64,000 nt of DNA from contig CAJXJK010000004.1 in NCBI GenBank assembly GCA_913054135.1, forward strand, positions 124,001 through 188,000, given 5' to 3'. How positions within the stretch are numbered: position 1 is the first letter of the stretch; each line of letters opens with the position of its first letter. Origin of the DNA: an uncultured Flavobacteriales bacterium (lineage in GTDB: Bacteria > Bacteroidota > Bacteroidia > Flavobacteriales_D > Crocinitomicaceae). A program made the position numbers and the translations under genes. Positions 33,142 to 41,459 of this stretch are shown here, one piece after another. Under the pieces are notes generated by a model that saw nothing but the letters and a program-made list of their open reading frames with translations, was not told the DNA's origin and did not search any database.

Positions 33142-34055
33142 TCTAACCCTTCTACAATTGTAATGACATTCGCTTTCATCATCCCGATATAAGTCCCGGC
33201 ATCAACATCCGGTTCACCTAATGCGTCAGAATAAAGTGGCCCTAAAAGATTCACTTCGTATCCTTTTGCCCGGCATCCGTCCACTATTGATTGTGCTGTT
33301 TTATCAGAAGTTGAAGTCTCTACAAAAATTGCTTTTAGTTTTCTCTCAATCACGAAGTCAACCATATCAGCTATTTCCTTTAAGCCCACCTCAGACAAGG
33401 TTGAGATTCCCTGAATCCCTTTAACTTCTATGTCATATCGTTTTCCAAAGTAGGAAAAGGCGTCATGTGAAGTCACCAGTACTTTTGAGTTTTCATCCAA
33501 CTTTTTCAACTTTCTTTTTACCCAGCTATCTAATTTCTTTACTTCTTTTTCATAAGATGCGAGATTCACCTGAAAGACAGAATCAAGTTCTGGTTCAATC
33601 TCACCTAATTCTTTCGTAACATGAGTTAAGCCCTTCATCCATTTTTCAGTATCGAACCAAATGTGAGGATCATTCGCGTCTTCAAAGTCTGCAGACTTGA
33701 TTATATCTTCTTTGTCTAAGCCATCAGAAACCAGAATCAAAGGTTTTTCTTTGCTATACTTTTCTAACATTTCGGCCATTTTTCCTTCAAGATGCAAGCC
33801 ATTGGCTACAATGACATCAGCCTCATCTAAAATCTCGATATCACCCGGAGTCGGTTTATACATATGAGGATCAGTTCCTGGCCCCATAAGAGCTGTTACT
33901 TCACAGTCTGGACCGACAATATTGATTAATCCATCTTCAATAATCCCAGTTGTAGTAACTATGTTCAATGGACCCAAGCGCTCATCTTTTTCTTCGTCTA
34001 AACGACATGAAACCAATGCCAGTCCAGCTATTAATATGTAAATCAGTTTCTTCAT
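33138..34055 (-). CDS. TroA/ZnuA-like metal-binding lipoprotein
   Basis: 305 residues. Lipoprotein signal LALVSC (Cys17), then a cluster A-I fold with the expected ligands: His64 (GTDPHMYKP), His131 (NDPHIWFD), His197 (VTSHDAFSYFG) and Asp277 (YSDALG). A His-His-His-Asp set is like TroA and ZnuA rather than the His-His-Glu-Asp set of PsaA/MtsA, so zinc or a broader Zn/Mn/Fe range is likely. There is no long His/Asp-rich loop as in proteobacterial ZnuA. Overlaps both neighbours by 4 bp in the operon. Confidence 0.92.
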   Translation of the reverse strand: MKKLIYILIAGLALVSCRLDEEKDERLGPLNIVTTTGIIEDGLINIVGPDCEVTALMGPGTDPHMYKPTPGDIEILDEADVIVANGLHLEGKMAEMLEKYSKEKPLILVSDGLDKEDIIKSADFEDANDPHIWFDTEKWMKGLTHVTKELGEIEPELDSVFQVNLASYEKEVKKLDSWVKRKLKKLDENSKVLVTSHDAFSYFGKRYDIEVKGIQGISTLSEVGLKEIADMVDFVIERKLKAIFVETSTSDKTAQSIVDGCRAKGYEVNLLGPLYSDALGEPDVDAGTYIGMMKANVITIVEGLE

Positions 34056-34735
34056 TTTGTTTTAAATTTTACTGCAATATTTTCGGCCACTTTCTTTGAT
34101 AATGAGAGCTTATGTTTATCGTCTAATTCAATCATAATGGATTCATCAAAAGCAACTCTTTCCGTCACTTTTATTGAACTGCCCAAAGACAAATTGATTT
34201 GATCTAAGTACTGCAAGAGTTCAAATGAGTCTTCATTTACCTGCACTACCTCAACTATAGCATCAATTGAAATTTCACTCAATGGCACTTTAGATTCTTG
34301 ATAATCTATATTCCCATCCTTATCTGGAATTGGGTCCCCGTGAGGATCAACCTTTGGAAAATTCAAAAAACGATCAATACCATCAACCAATTTACTTGAT
34401 TGAATATGCTCTAATTGTTCGGCAACATCATGAACTTCATCCCAACCAAAGTTTAGTTTGTTCACTAAAAAGGTTTCCCAAAGCCTGTGTTTTCTAATGA
34501 TGTGTACAGCAATTTTCTCACCTTGAGAAGTCAAGACACATCCTTTATATTTTTCATATGACACCAATTTCTTATCTCCCAATTTCTTCAACATATCTGT
34601 GATCGAAGAAGCTTTGGTATCTAACTTTTCAGCCAATGAATTGGTGCTTACTTTCATTTTATCTCTTCCTGATAAATGAAAAATTTCTTTCACATAATTT
34701 TCCTCAGATTGAGAAAGCGCCTTACTTTTTGTCAT
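34052..34735 (-). CDS. DtxR/MntR-family metal-dependent transcriptional regulator
   Basis: 227 residues. The N-terminal winged helix (SQSEENYVKEIFHLSGRDKMKVSTNSLAEKLDTKASSITDMLKKLGDKKLVSYEKYKGCVLT), the dimerisation domain (HIIRKHRLWETFLVNKLNFGWDEVHDVAEQLEHIQSSKLVDGIDRFLNFPKVDPHGDPIPD) and a C-terminal SH3/FeoA-like domain are all present. Metal ligands in the HRLWE, EQLEH and DPHG motifs are kept. It should repress the operon when its metal is plentiful; the dyad at 36971-36992 is the likely operator. Overlaps the TonB receptor gene by 14 bp and the binding protein gene by 4 bp. Confidence 0.93.
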   Translation of the reverse strand: MTKSKALSQSEENYVKEIFHLSGRDKMKVSTNSLAEKLDTKASSITDMLKKLGDKKLVSYEKYKGCVLTSQGEKIAVHIIRKHRLWETFLVNKLNFGWDEVHDVAEQLEHIQSSKLVDGIDRFLNFPKVDPHGDPIPDKDGNIDYQESKVPLSEISIDAIVEVVQVNEDSFELLQYLDQINLSLGSSIKVTERVAFDESIMIELDDKHKLSLSKKVAENIAVKFKTK

Positions 34736-36935
34736 CTTTTCTATCTAATTTCCATCTAATACCTAAAAAGAATCTTCTCACCTGTAACGGCCCGTAAGCA
34801 TAAGAGGTATCAAAGTCATCACCATAAGGGTTTGATGGATCAATTAAGGGTGAATCTTGCGTATAGTTGAACATATTTTTCACTCCCATATACACATCCA
34901 TTCCAGCCTTTTTCAAGTTCTTAGTAATTTGAAAATGCTGTACTGTGAACCATGGAGACACCTCAGGCTTCTCATATATGGGATCAAATTGTGGTAATTT
35001 TTGATTCCCCATAACTTTTCCAATCCAGTTAAATTCTATCCCTGCTTTCTTCCAACTATACGTTAGTCCAAAGGTTCCTGAGAAGCGAGGGGCAAATACC
35101 TGATCAATCTTTATCATCTCGCCATTTTCATCTTCTACCTTTTCAAATACTTGCATGAAAGTTGCTCCCATTCTTAATCGCATTGGGAATTTAAATGAAT
35201 GATTTACAGCTACCGATACACCTCTTGAAGTTCCGTATCCATCTAAATTATCGTAGACAATTAGATTCGGGTCTTGGTCATAGTCAGGAATTATTTTGTT
35301 TTGAAAGTAAGTGTAGAAAACGTCAACATCAAAATTCCCGTATCCGAGTCCAGTGTAGGTGTAGTTAAAATTCAATGTTGCATTATGTGAACGTTCTGGC
35401 TTCAATTCATTCAAGATCACAACATCTCTTGAGCCAGAAACAAATGCATGATCTTCAGTGAACAAATGAACTTGTCTAAAACCTGTTCCGTAATTAAATC
35501 TCAGGGCTGAAAATGCTCCGAATTGCTTCTTCATACTCAATCGTGGTGAGAATATGATGCCGTGATTCTTATGATAATCAAGTCTAGCTCCACCCAGTAT
35601 TTTTAACTCATCAGTCACATCCCATTCATCTTGAACAAAGACTCCAGGAACATAATTATTCTCATCAGTTTGTGAAGGCGTATTATCACTGTAAAGATTA
35701 TACCTATTTGATAATCCCGCTATGAAATAATGCTTCTTTTTAATCTTTTGAGACCAAATCAAATTTGAAAAGAATACCTGTTGATTAGCCTGATAGCTAA
35801 CATCACCATACCAAGAATCTTGTTTATGAGAATTAGCCGAAAAATCTAACTTCAAGTTTCTCTTTTTTAAGGGAAAAATGTAAGAACCTAAGACTTCAAG
35901 ACGCTCTGTTTTGATACTCTCACCATAAAGTGTACTGCTCGCTCTATCCGCTTTTGTCCAATCCATCACTCCACCAAACCTATCTTCATTATAATATCTA
36001 CCCGCCAAGGAAAGCACAGTTTCTCCCTCTTTATTTTCGATTCTCCATTTGTTAAAGAGTGATAATCTATTGTTCAGTGGAATATCAGTGAATCCATCAT
36101 TATTTTCATCTATTCTCAAATTGTTGTAGTAATAATCACCACTTAATGAGGTAAAAACTCGTTTGCCAATTTTGGGGGTGTAGGCAAAATTCCCTTTAAG
36201 TTCTTGGTGCGTATTAAAATTTGCCTCCATTTCAATGAGCGGAGATTTAGAAGGATTTTTAGTGATGATATTTACAACTCCTCCCACCGCTTCTGTACCA
36301 TAAAGAGTACTTGAAGGCCCTTTAACTATCTCAACTCTATCAATTAATGAGGTTGGGATACCATTGAAGCCATATACTGATGACAATCCTGAAACGATAG
36401 GCATTCCATCAATTAAGACCAGTGTGTAAGGACCTTCCATTCCATTAATATGGATATCATTTGTACCACAAACCCCACAGTTAACTTGCTCTTGAACTCC
36501 ATTTACGGTTTCAAGGGCTTCTATTACAGAGAAAACTGGTGAAGCAATAAAGAACTTTTGAGATAAGACTTGTATTTTGACCGGTGATTTTGCAACCGAA
36601 GTCTCTCTCATGGTTCCGGTCACTACCACCTTATTTAATTCTAAATGATCTTCTAATTCAATTTGAAGAGGTTTGAAGTCTTTCTTAACTTCAATAGCTT
36701 GTCTAAATTCTTGGAAGCCAACCGAACTCACTCTTATCTCATAATTGCCTTCTTTGACATTCTCAAAAAGAAATTTTCCATCTTCATCAGAAATTACTCC
36801 TTTTTCAGTGGGGTAAAGAACAACTTTTGCGAAAGGAACAGCACTTTCACCAGAGCGAATCACACCTTCTAATATGTTTTGTGTCAAGCCATTAAAACCT
36901 AGCAGCAATGCTATCAACAACACAATTGTTTTCAT
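34722..36935 (-). CDS. TonB-dependent outer-membrane receptor for the metal-uptake system
   Basis: 737 residues. Signal peptide (MKTIVLLIALLLGFNGLTQ), CarboxypepD_reg-like domain (about 20-95), plug domain (about 105-235) with a CGVCGTNDIHINGMEGPYT segment, IDGMPIVSG and GPSSTLYGTEAVGGVVNI, then a 22-strand beta-barrel ending in RRFFLGIRWKL. It imports a metal or metal chelate across the outer membrane. The place at the head of a DtxR-controlled metal ABC operon, with 14-bp overlap to the regulator, says the ligand is the same metal (Zn, Mn or Fe). The CxxC in the plug is notable and could contact metal. Confidence 0.92.
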   Translation of the reverse strand: MKTIVLLIALLLGFNGLTQNILEGVIRSGESAVPFAKVVLYPTEKGVISDEDGKFLFENVKEGNYEIRVSSVGFQEFRQAIEVKKDFKPLQIELEDHLELNKVVVTGTMRETSVAKSPVKIQVLSQKFFIASPVFSVIEALETVNGVQEQVNCGVCGTNDIHINGMEGPYTLVLIDGMPIVSGLSSVYGFNGIPTSLIDRVEIVKGPSSTLYGTEAVGGVVNIITKNPSKSPLIEMEANFNTHQELKGNFAYTPKIGKRVFTSLSGDYYYNNLRIDENNDGFTDIPLNNRLSLFNKWRIENKEGETVLSLAGRYYNEDRFGGVMDWTKADRASSTLYGESIKTERLEVLGSYIFPLKKRNLKLDFSANSHKQDSWYGDVSYQANQQVFFSNLIWSQKIKKKHYFIAGLSNRYNLYSDNTPSQTDENNYVPGVFVQDEWDVTDELKILGGARLDYHKNHGIIFSPRLSMKKQFGAFSALRFNYGTGFRQVHLFTEDHAFVSGSRDVVILNELKPERSHNATLNFNYTYTGLGYGNFDVDVFYTYFQNKIIPDYDQDPNLIVYDNLDGYGTSRGVSVAVNHSFKFPMRLRMGATFMQVFEKVEDENGEMIKIDQVFAPRFSGTFGLTYSWKKAGIEFNWIGKVMGNQKLPQFDPIYEKPEVSPWFTVQHFQITKNLKKAGMDVYMGVKNMFNYTQDSPLIDPSNPYGDDFDTSYAYGPLQVRRFFLGIRWKLDRKDDKK

Positions 36936-36955
36936 TTATCTCAATTTGAGTTACA

Positions 36956-36963
36956 CAAATATA
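36956..36963 (-). promoter_or_regulatory. -7 element of the metal-uptake operon
   Basis: Minus strand TATATTTG, perfect TAnnTTTG, 20 nt before the receptor ATG. Its -33 region falls within the dyad at 36971-36992. Confidence 0.6.
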
Positions 36964-36970
36964 CAAAATA

Positions 36971-36992
36971 ATTTTTAGGTATGACTAAAAAT
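36971..36992. promoter_or_regulatory. Candidate DtxR-family operator (perfect dyad)
   Basis: ATTTTTAG (36971-36978), 6-nt centre GTATGA, CTAAAAAT (36985-36992): an 8-bp perfect inverted repeat. The TTTAGG...CTAAA shape resembles operators of DtxR/MntR/TroR regulators. It overlaps the -33 position of the promoter driving an operon that encodes such a regulator, an arrangement suited to metal-dependent repression. Confidence 0.65.
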
Positions 36993-37058
36993 AAGATGTG
37001 GAGAACATAAAAATGAGCTGAGCTTTCTTTTATTTATAGGATTTTGAACACTAATTGA

Positions 37059-37088
37059 TTGACAGTTAAAATCAAAATCCTATCTTTG
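37059..37088 (+). promoter_or_regulatory. Promoter of ndk
   Basis: TTG at 37059-37061, 19-nt spacer, TATCTTTG at 37081-37088. Both elements match the Bacteroidota consensus; ATG 28 nt downstream. Confidence 0.7.
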
Positions 37089-37116
37089 CGCCGAATTAAC
37101 AATTGAAATAAAAGAA

Positions 37117-37539
37117 ATGGCTACGAACAGAACATTTACAATGATAAAGCCTGAGGCAGTTGCAGCAGGACACGGAGGAAAAATCATTGACGCAATTATT
37201 GCTGCAGGATTTGAAATCAAAGCGTTAAAATTAACTACACTTTCAAAAGAAAGAGCAGGAGAATTTTATGAAGTACATAAAGAGCGTCCATTTTATGGAG
37301 AATTAGTTGACTATATGTCAAGTGGTCCTATTTATGCTGCTATCCTAGAGAAAGATAACGCAGTTGCTGATTTCAGAGCTTTAATTGGAGCAACTGACCC
37401 AGCTGAAGCAGCTGAAGGAACAATCAGAAAAAACTTTGCTAAGTCAAAAGCTGAGAACGCAGTTCACGGTTCTGACTCAGATGATAACGCAAGAATTGAA
37501 GGTGAATTTCATTTTGCAGCTTCTGAAGTTGTAGCTTAA
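37117..37539 (+). CDS. ndk: Nucleoside-diphosphate kinase
   Basis: 140 residues, the usual Ndk length. Begins [23 protein letters not shown]; the active-site motif is [12 protein letters not shown] with the phospho-accepting His, and the terminal FHFAASE is kept. It moves the gamma phosphate between nucleoside di- and triphosphates in the cytoplasm. Single gene with a consensus promoter and a terminator. Confidence 0.97.
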   Translation: MATNRTFTMIKPEAVAAGHGGKIIDAIIAAGFEIKALKLTTLSKERAGEFYEVHKERPFYGELVDYMSSGPIYAAILEKDNAVADFRALIGATDPAEAAEGTIRKNFAKSKAENAVHGSDSDDNARIEGEFHFAASEVVA

Positions 37540-37558
37540 TTTCATCCTTAAATATTAG

Positions 37559-37591
37559 AAACCGTCTTGGCTAAGCCTTGACGGTTTTTTT
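37559..37591 (+). terminator. Intrinsic terminator of ndk
   Basis: Stem AAACCGTC / GACGGTTT (37559-37566 with 37580-37587) with an inner GGC/GCC pairing, followed by a T-run. Confidence 0.8.
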
Positions 37592-37630
37592 GTGCCATAA
37601 TTTCTGTATTTTGTGATTGTGAATAGAATC

Positions 37631-39712
37631 ATGCTCTTTTTATTTATAATCTGTTTTCAATTTAGTGCAGATGCGAAGGACTTCAAAGCCTCAGAGGGAG
37701 TTATTGATTTTTCTAGCTGGGAGCTAAACAAAACACCACTTCAAACCTTAAATGGTGATTGGGAGTTTTATTGGAAAAGACATATAGATCCTGCCGATTA
37801 CATCCTGAACGATACCAACCAAAGAGAATACAGAAATTGTCATCAAAACTGGAACAGCTATAAAGATTCGAATGGCAAGAATTTTCCCGCAAAAGGTTTT
37901 GCCACTTACCGTATTGAAGTCAAGAATTTACCTGAAGGGGAGCTGAATATCGTTATTCGGAATACGCTTTGTGCCGCGGCCGTTTATATTGATTATGACT
38001 TGGTTGCAGAGATAGGAAAAGTTGGTACCAAAAAAGAGTTGATGGAGCCTAGTTGGGAAGATAGAATAATTCCGATACCAGAAGATAAAAAAGACTTCAT
38101 CATAACTGTCATGATATCTAACTTCCACCACCGTAAAGGAGGTTTCAACGACCCTTTTTACATTGGAAAGCAAGAAGATATCTATGCATTGCAAAGACAG
38201 CAAATGATGCTCAACGGATTTGAAACGAGCACATGTCTATTTGCTGGATGTTTTTTCTTGACACTCTTTATCTTCAGAAGAAAGGATAAGACACCACTTT
38301 TCTTTGCGCTTTTTTGCCTGACTGTTGCTATTCGTCCATTTGTATCAGGAAACTACATGATATATTCAATATTCCCCGATTTCAATTGGAACCTTTTGAT
38401 TCATTTAGAATATTTATCTCTCTTTTTACCCTCGGCCTTTACACTGCTGTTTATTAGAGAGCGCTTTCCTAAACAATCACCAAAAAAACTTCTTAAATGG
38501 TTCGCCATTTTCATGTTCGTGGAGGCCGCACTATCGATCTTATTACCATCAACTATTTTTTCTTGGTTAGTACTACCACATCAACTGTTAACTCTGATTA
38601 GTTTAATTGTGATTTTGGTTGTGATCATTAAGGCCTTAAAAGCAAGAGAAAACGGAGCTCTATTTGGAGGGACAGCAATTATCTGTTTGCTGTCAGGTGC
38701 TATTCTAACAATTGTACAATATTTAGATTTAGTTGATCCAATGCCATTTGTTTACACAGGATTACAACTTGGCTTCATTCTTTCTATGTCATTGATATTG
38801 GGTTCAAAGTTCGCTTCTCAATTCAGAAAAGTAGAGTATTTGCAAACAGAGACTGAAACTCAGAGAGCACAGCTTGCTCAGCAAAATATAATTGTAGAAG
38901 AAAAGAATCATGAAATCACTTCAAGTATTTCTTACGCACGAAGAATCCAAACTGCGATTCTACCTTCAGACACAAGCTTGAAAGATCATAAACCAGAATC
39001 TTTTATTCTTTATAAGCCTAAAGACATAGTCGCCGGAGATTTCTATTGGGTTGAACAGGTGAATGATTTAGTATATGTAGCTGCCGCAGATTGCACAGGA
39101 CATGGAGTGCCGGGCGCTATGGTTAGTGTGGTTTGTAATGCGGCTTTAAACAGATGCATCAGAGAGTTTAATATCAAAGACCCCGGTCTACTTCTTGACA
39201 AGGCCAGAGAAATTGTGGTTGAAACCTTTCAAAAAAGTGGCGAAGATGTTAAGGACGGAATGGACATTTCACTTTGTGTCTTCAACAAAAAAACTGGCGA
39301 ATTTAAATTTGCAGGAGCCAATAATCCTATATGGATTATACATCCAAAAAATGACCCTGAAGTATCATCAGTTGCCGTTGGTAAAGTGATTGAGAAAAAT
39401 GATTTTATACTAACTGAAGTGAAAGGTGATAAGCAAGCGGTTGGTCTTACTTTTAATCCAAAACCTTTCGTCACGAAAGAATTACAACTGACAGAGGGAC
39501 AAAAAATCTATCTTATTTCTGACGGATTCCCTGATCAATTTGGCGGACCTAAAGGAAAGAAATTCATGTACAAACCTTTTAAGAATTTGCTACTTGACAT
39601 TCATGCATTATCATTTGCTGAACAGGAACAAAAACTCAATGATGCATTTGAAAGCTGGCGAGGTGAAATTGAACAAACAGATGACGTTTGTATAATTGGT
39701 TTTGAAATTTAG
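37631..39712 (+). CDS. 7TM membrane PP2C/SpoIIE-type phosphatase
   Basis: 693 residues from the ATG at 37631; the GTG codons at 37613 and 37619 are upstream options but lie on top of a TATTTTG element, so the ATG is preferred. A signal peptide and a jelly-roll sensor domain (about 20-190, with LNGDWEFYWKRHIDP and FATYRIEVKNLPEG, as in 7TMR-DISM extracellular domains) precede seven TM helices (about 200-395), a short coiled coil (about 405-435) and a PP2C-like SpoIIE domain with AADCTGHGVPGAMVS and DGMDIS. It probably transduces an external ligand to dephosphorylation of Ser/Thr on an anti-sigma-antagonist type partner; no partner gene lies nearby. Confidence 0.88.
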   Translation: MLFLFIICFQFSADAKDFKASEGVIDFSSWELNKTPLQTLNGDWEFYWKRHIDPADYILNDTNQREYRNCHQNWNSYKDSNGKNFPAKGFATYRIEVKNLPEGELNIVIRNTLCAAAVYIDYDLVAEIGKVGTKKELMEPSWEDRIIPIPEDKKDFIITVMISNFHHRKGGFNDPFYIGKQEDIYALQRQQMMLNGFETSTCLFAGCFFLTLFIFRRKDKTPLFFALFCLTVAIRPFVSGNYMIYSIFPDFNWNLLIHLEYLSLFLPSAFTLLFIRERFPKQSPKKLLKWFAIFMFVEAALSILLPSTIFSWLVLPHQLLTLISLIVILVVIIKALKARENGALFGGTAIICLLSGAILTIVQYLDLVDPMPFVYTGLQLGFILSMSLILGSKFASQFRKVEYLQTETETQRAQLAQQNIIVEEKNHEITSSISYARRIQTAILPSDTSLKDHKPESFILYKPKDIVAGDFYWVEQVNDLVYVAAADCTGHGVPGAMVSVVCNAALNRCIREFNIKDPGLLLDKAREIVVETFQKSGEDVKDGMDISLCVFNKKTGEFKFAGANNPIWIIHPKNDPEVSSVAVGKVIEKNDFILTEVKGDKQAVGLTFNPKPFVTKELQLTEGQKIYLISDGFPDQFGGPKGKKFMYKPFKNLLLDIHALSFAEQEQKLNDAFESWRGEIEQTDDVCIIGFEI

Positions 39713-39766
39713 TTAAAACTAATTTACAATAAGTCAGTTTATGTGGAGTCGTTTCAAAGGTTTCGA

Positions 39767-41326
39767 CTACTCCTTAACAACTCTAATTTCAAGAACTTCA
39801 GAATCGCTTTGCACTTTTACAAAGTACATTCCTGCTGGCAAGTCAGTTAAATCAACATTGAATTGATCAACATTATTTCCAGTGACCGTTTTATCCCAAA
39901 TCTTTTGACCAGTCATATTGTAAACGTCAGCCGAAAAGTTTCCGAATACATGTGGCATTTGAATGAAAACCTTGCCATTTGTTGGATTAGGAAAAGCAAC
40001 TAAATCATTATCAAAATCCTTAGAAACAGAAAGGAAACCAGATTTAAAAATTTCGTGATCATCAATTAAGAAATCAAGTTCATCAAAAGTTGTAGAATTA
40101 TCGTTCACAACAAAATCATAGGTATCTATTTGTGAATAGCCCGGTAAATTGACTACAATTTGATAATTACCGTTTGGTACATTACTAAATGTGTATAAAC
40201 CATTCGCATCTGTAGTTGCTTGAGCATAAGTTGTATTGTTTACATCCTGAATAAACACCTCTACTCCTTCAGCCAAAACTACTGAAGCAGCTTTTGTGAA
40301 TCCGTTTGGTCCCCAACCTAATGTTCCGTTCACGGTTACGCCTCCAGTTAGATCAATGCTATTAAAAGGAGTGATATCAGCTGTAGTTACATTCAATGGA
40401 TCTGACTGCACTAAAGTTGAAGACGTCCAATCAATTGCGTTTGGAAAATAAGTTGCTACAACATCCGCCATACCAACTGGAACTGATCTCATCAAATATT
40501 CAGCATTAGCAACTCCGCTAAATGAATAATTGTTTGACCCATCTACATTTACAGTTGCAACCAATGAATAAGTTGCTGGTGTTACGCCAACATTCTTTTG
40601 ATACAACTCTACCACACCATTATAAGTTCCTCCATAAATTACGATTCCATTAATCGTGGTCAATTCAGTTACATTGATCGCTAAGTAGTCAGAAAAATAT
40701 CCGTCATGAGAATTTCCAAAATGCGAATCTAAGATGTCTCCATTTGAAACATAAGGCACATCTAAATCAAACATTGCCTTTAAGTAATTATCATTCAAAG
40801 CCTCAATTGAACCAGGAACAGGCATTATTGTAAATGTTCCTTGTGTCAAATAAATAGTATTATCAGTTGCTTGTGCGAAGTGTGTATTCTCCATAGAGAT
40901 TGTAACGGGTAACATCTGAGATTCACTTCCCGCTTCAGGCGTAGTCGTTAAAAAAGATGGTGCGTTACTGTTTGAAGAAACCGTAAAACCATTTGAAAGA
41001 TTGATTAATCCATCATTTGAATCATAAACTTCTACCGAATAGGCACCTGTTGGTTTAAGATTTGAAATTCGAATATCAGCCTCTACAGTTTCAGCTTCAA
41101 CATTATTGATAGCTAATACTTCTAATTCGTCGGCCCCTTGCTTAATTCTCAAAACAGTAGAAGTTGCTGAAGAAAATGATGTCCCAGAACCCGTAATTGT
41201 AATTGGCAATGTCCAACTTCCTTTTTCACCTGTATTAGGAGACACAGAATTAATTGTTTGAGCAAAAGCCATTGGTCCTGCCAACAGAGAGAGAATTAGT
41301 ACTCCAAGTTTAGTAATCGATTTCAT
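39767..41326 (-). CDS. T9SS-dependent secreted protein with IPT/TIG-like and Cna/CarboxypepD-like modules
   Basis: 519 residues. Signal peptide ending AMAFAQ, then two tandem IPT/TIG-like repeats (INSVSPNTGEKGSWTLPITITGSGTSF and FLTTTPEAGSESQMLPVTISMENTHF). A carboxypeptidase-regulatory-like module follows (FIQDVNNTTYAQATTDANGLYTFSNVPNGNYQIVVNLPGY), then a T9SS sorting domain from about 445 (AFPNPTNGKVFIQM ... GMYFVKV). It is a surface or secreted protein, probably structural or adhesive; no catalytic residues are visible. Confidence 0.85.
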   Translation of the reverse strand: MKSITKLGVLILSLLAGPMAFAQTINSVSPNTGEKGSWTLPITITGSGTSFSSATSTVLRIKQGADELEVLAINNVEAETVEADIRISNLKPTGAYSVEVYDSNDGLINLSNGFTVSSNSNAPSFLTTTPEAGSESQMLPVTISMENTHFAQATDNTIYLTQGTFTIMPVPGSIEALNDNYLKAMFDLDVPYVSNGDILDSHFGNSHDGYFSDYLAINVTELTTINGIVIYGGTYNGVVELYQKNVGVTPATYSLVATVNVDGSNNYSFSGVANAEYLMRSVPVGMADVVATYFPNAIDWTSSTLVQSDPLNVTTADITPFNSIDLTGGVTVNGTLGWGPNGFTKAASVVLAEGVEVFIQDVNNTTYAQATTDANGLYTFSNVPNGNYQIVVNLPGYSQIDTYDFVVNDNSTTFDELDFLIDDHEIFKSGFLSVSKDFDNDLVAFPNPTNGKVFIQMPHVFGNFSADVYNMTGQKIWDKTVTGNNVDQFNVDLTDLPAGMYFVKVQSDSEVLEIRVVKE

Positions 41327-41365
41327 AATATTCTTGTTAATGGGCTCTAAATTAGTTCATAAGGT

Positions 41366-41429
41366 ACGACAATTATTATTGAAAGTCGTAATCTTATTTT
41401 GATCGCTACGCTATTCGCAACATAAGATT
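41366..41429. repeat. Two short inverted repeats upstream of the 41326 gene
   Basis: ACGAC / GTCGT (41366-41370 with 41385-41389) and AATCTTAT / ATAAGATT (41390-41397 with 41422-41429). They lie between the O-antigen-ligase gene stop and the downstream T9SS gene start. Could be regulatory or a terminator without a T-tract; not assignable. Confidence 0.3.
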
Positions 41430-41459
41430 GATGCAAAAAACGTACAGGTGGTTGCATTC

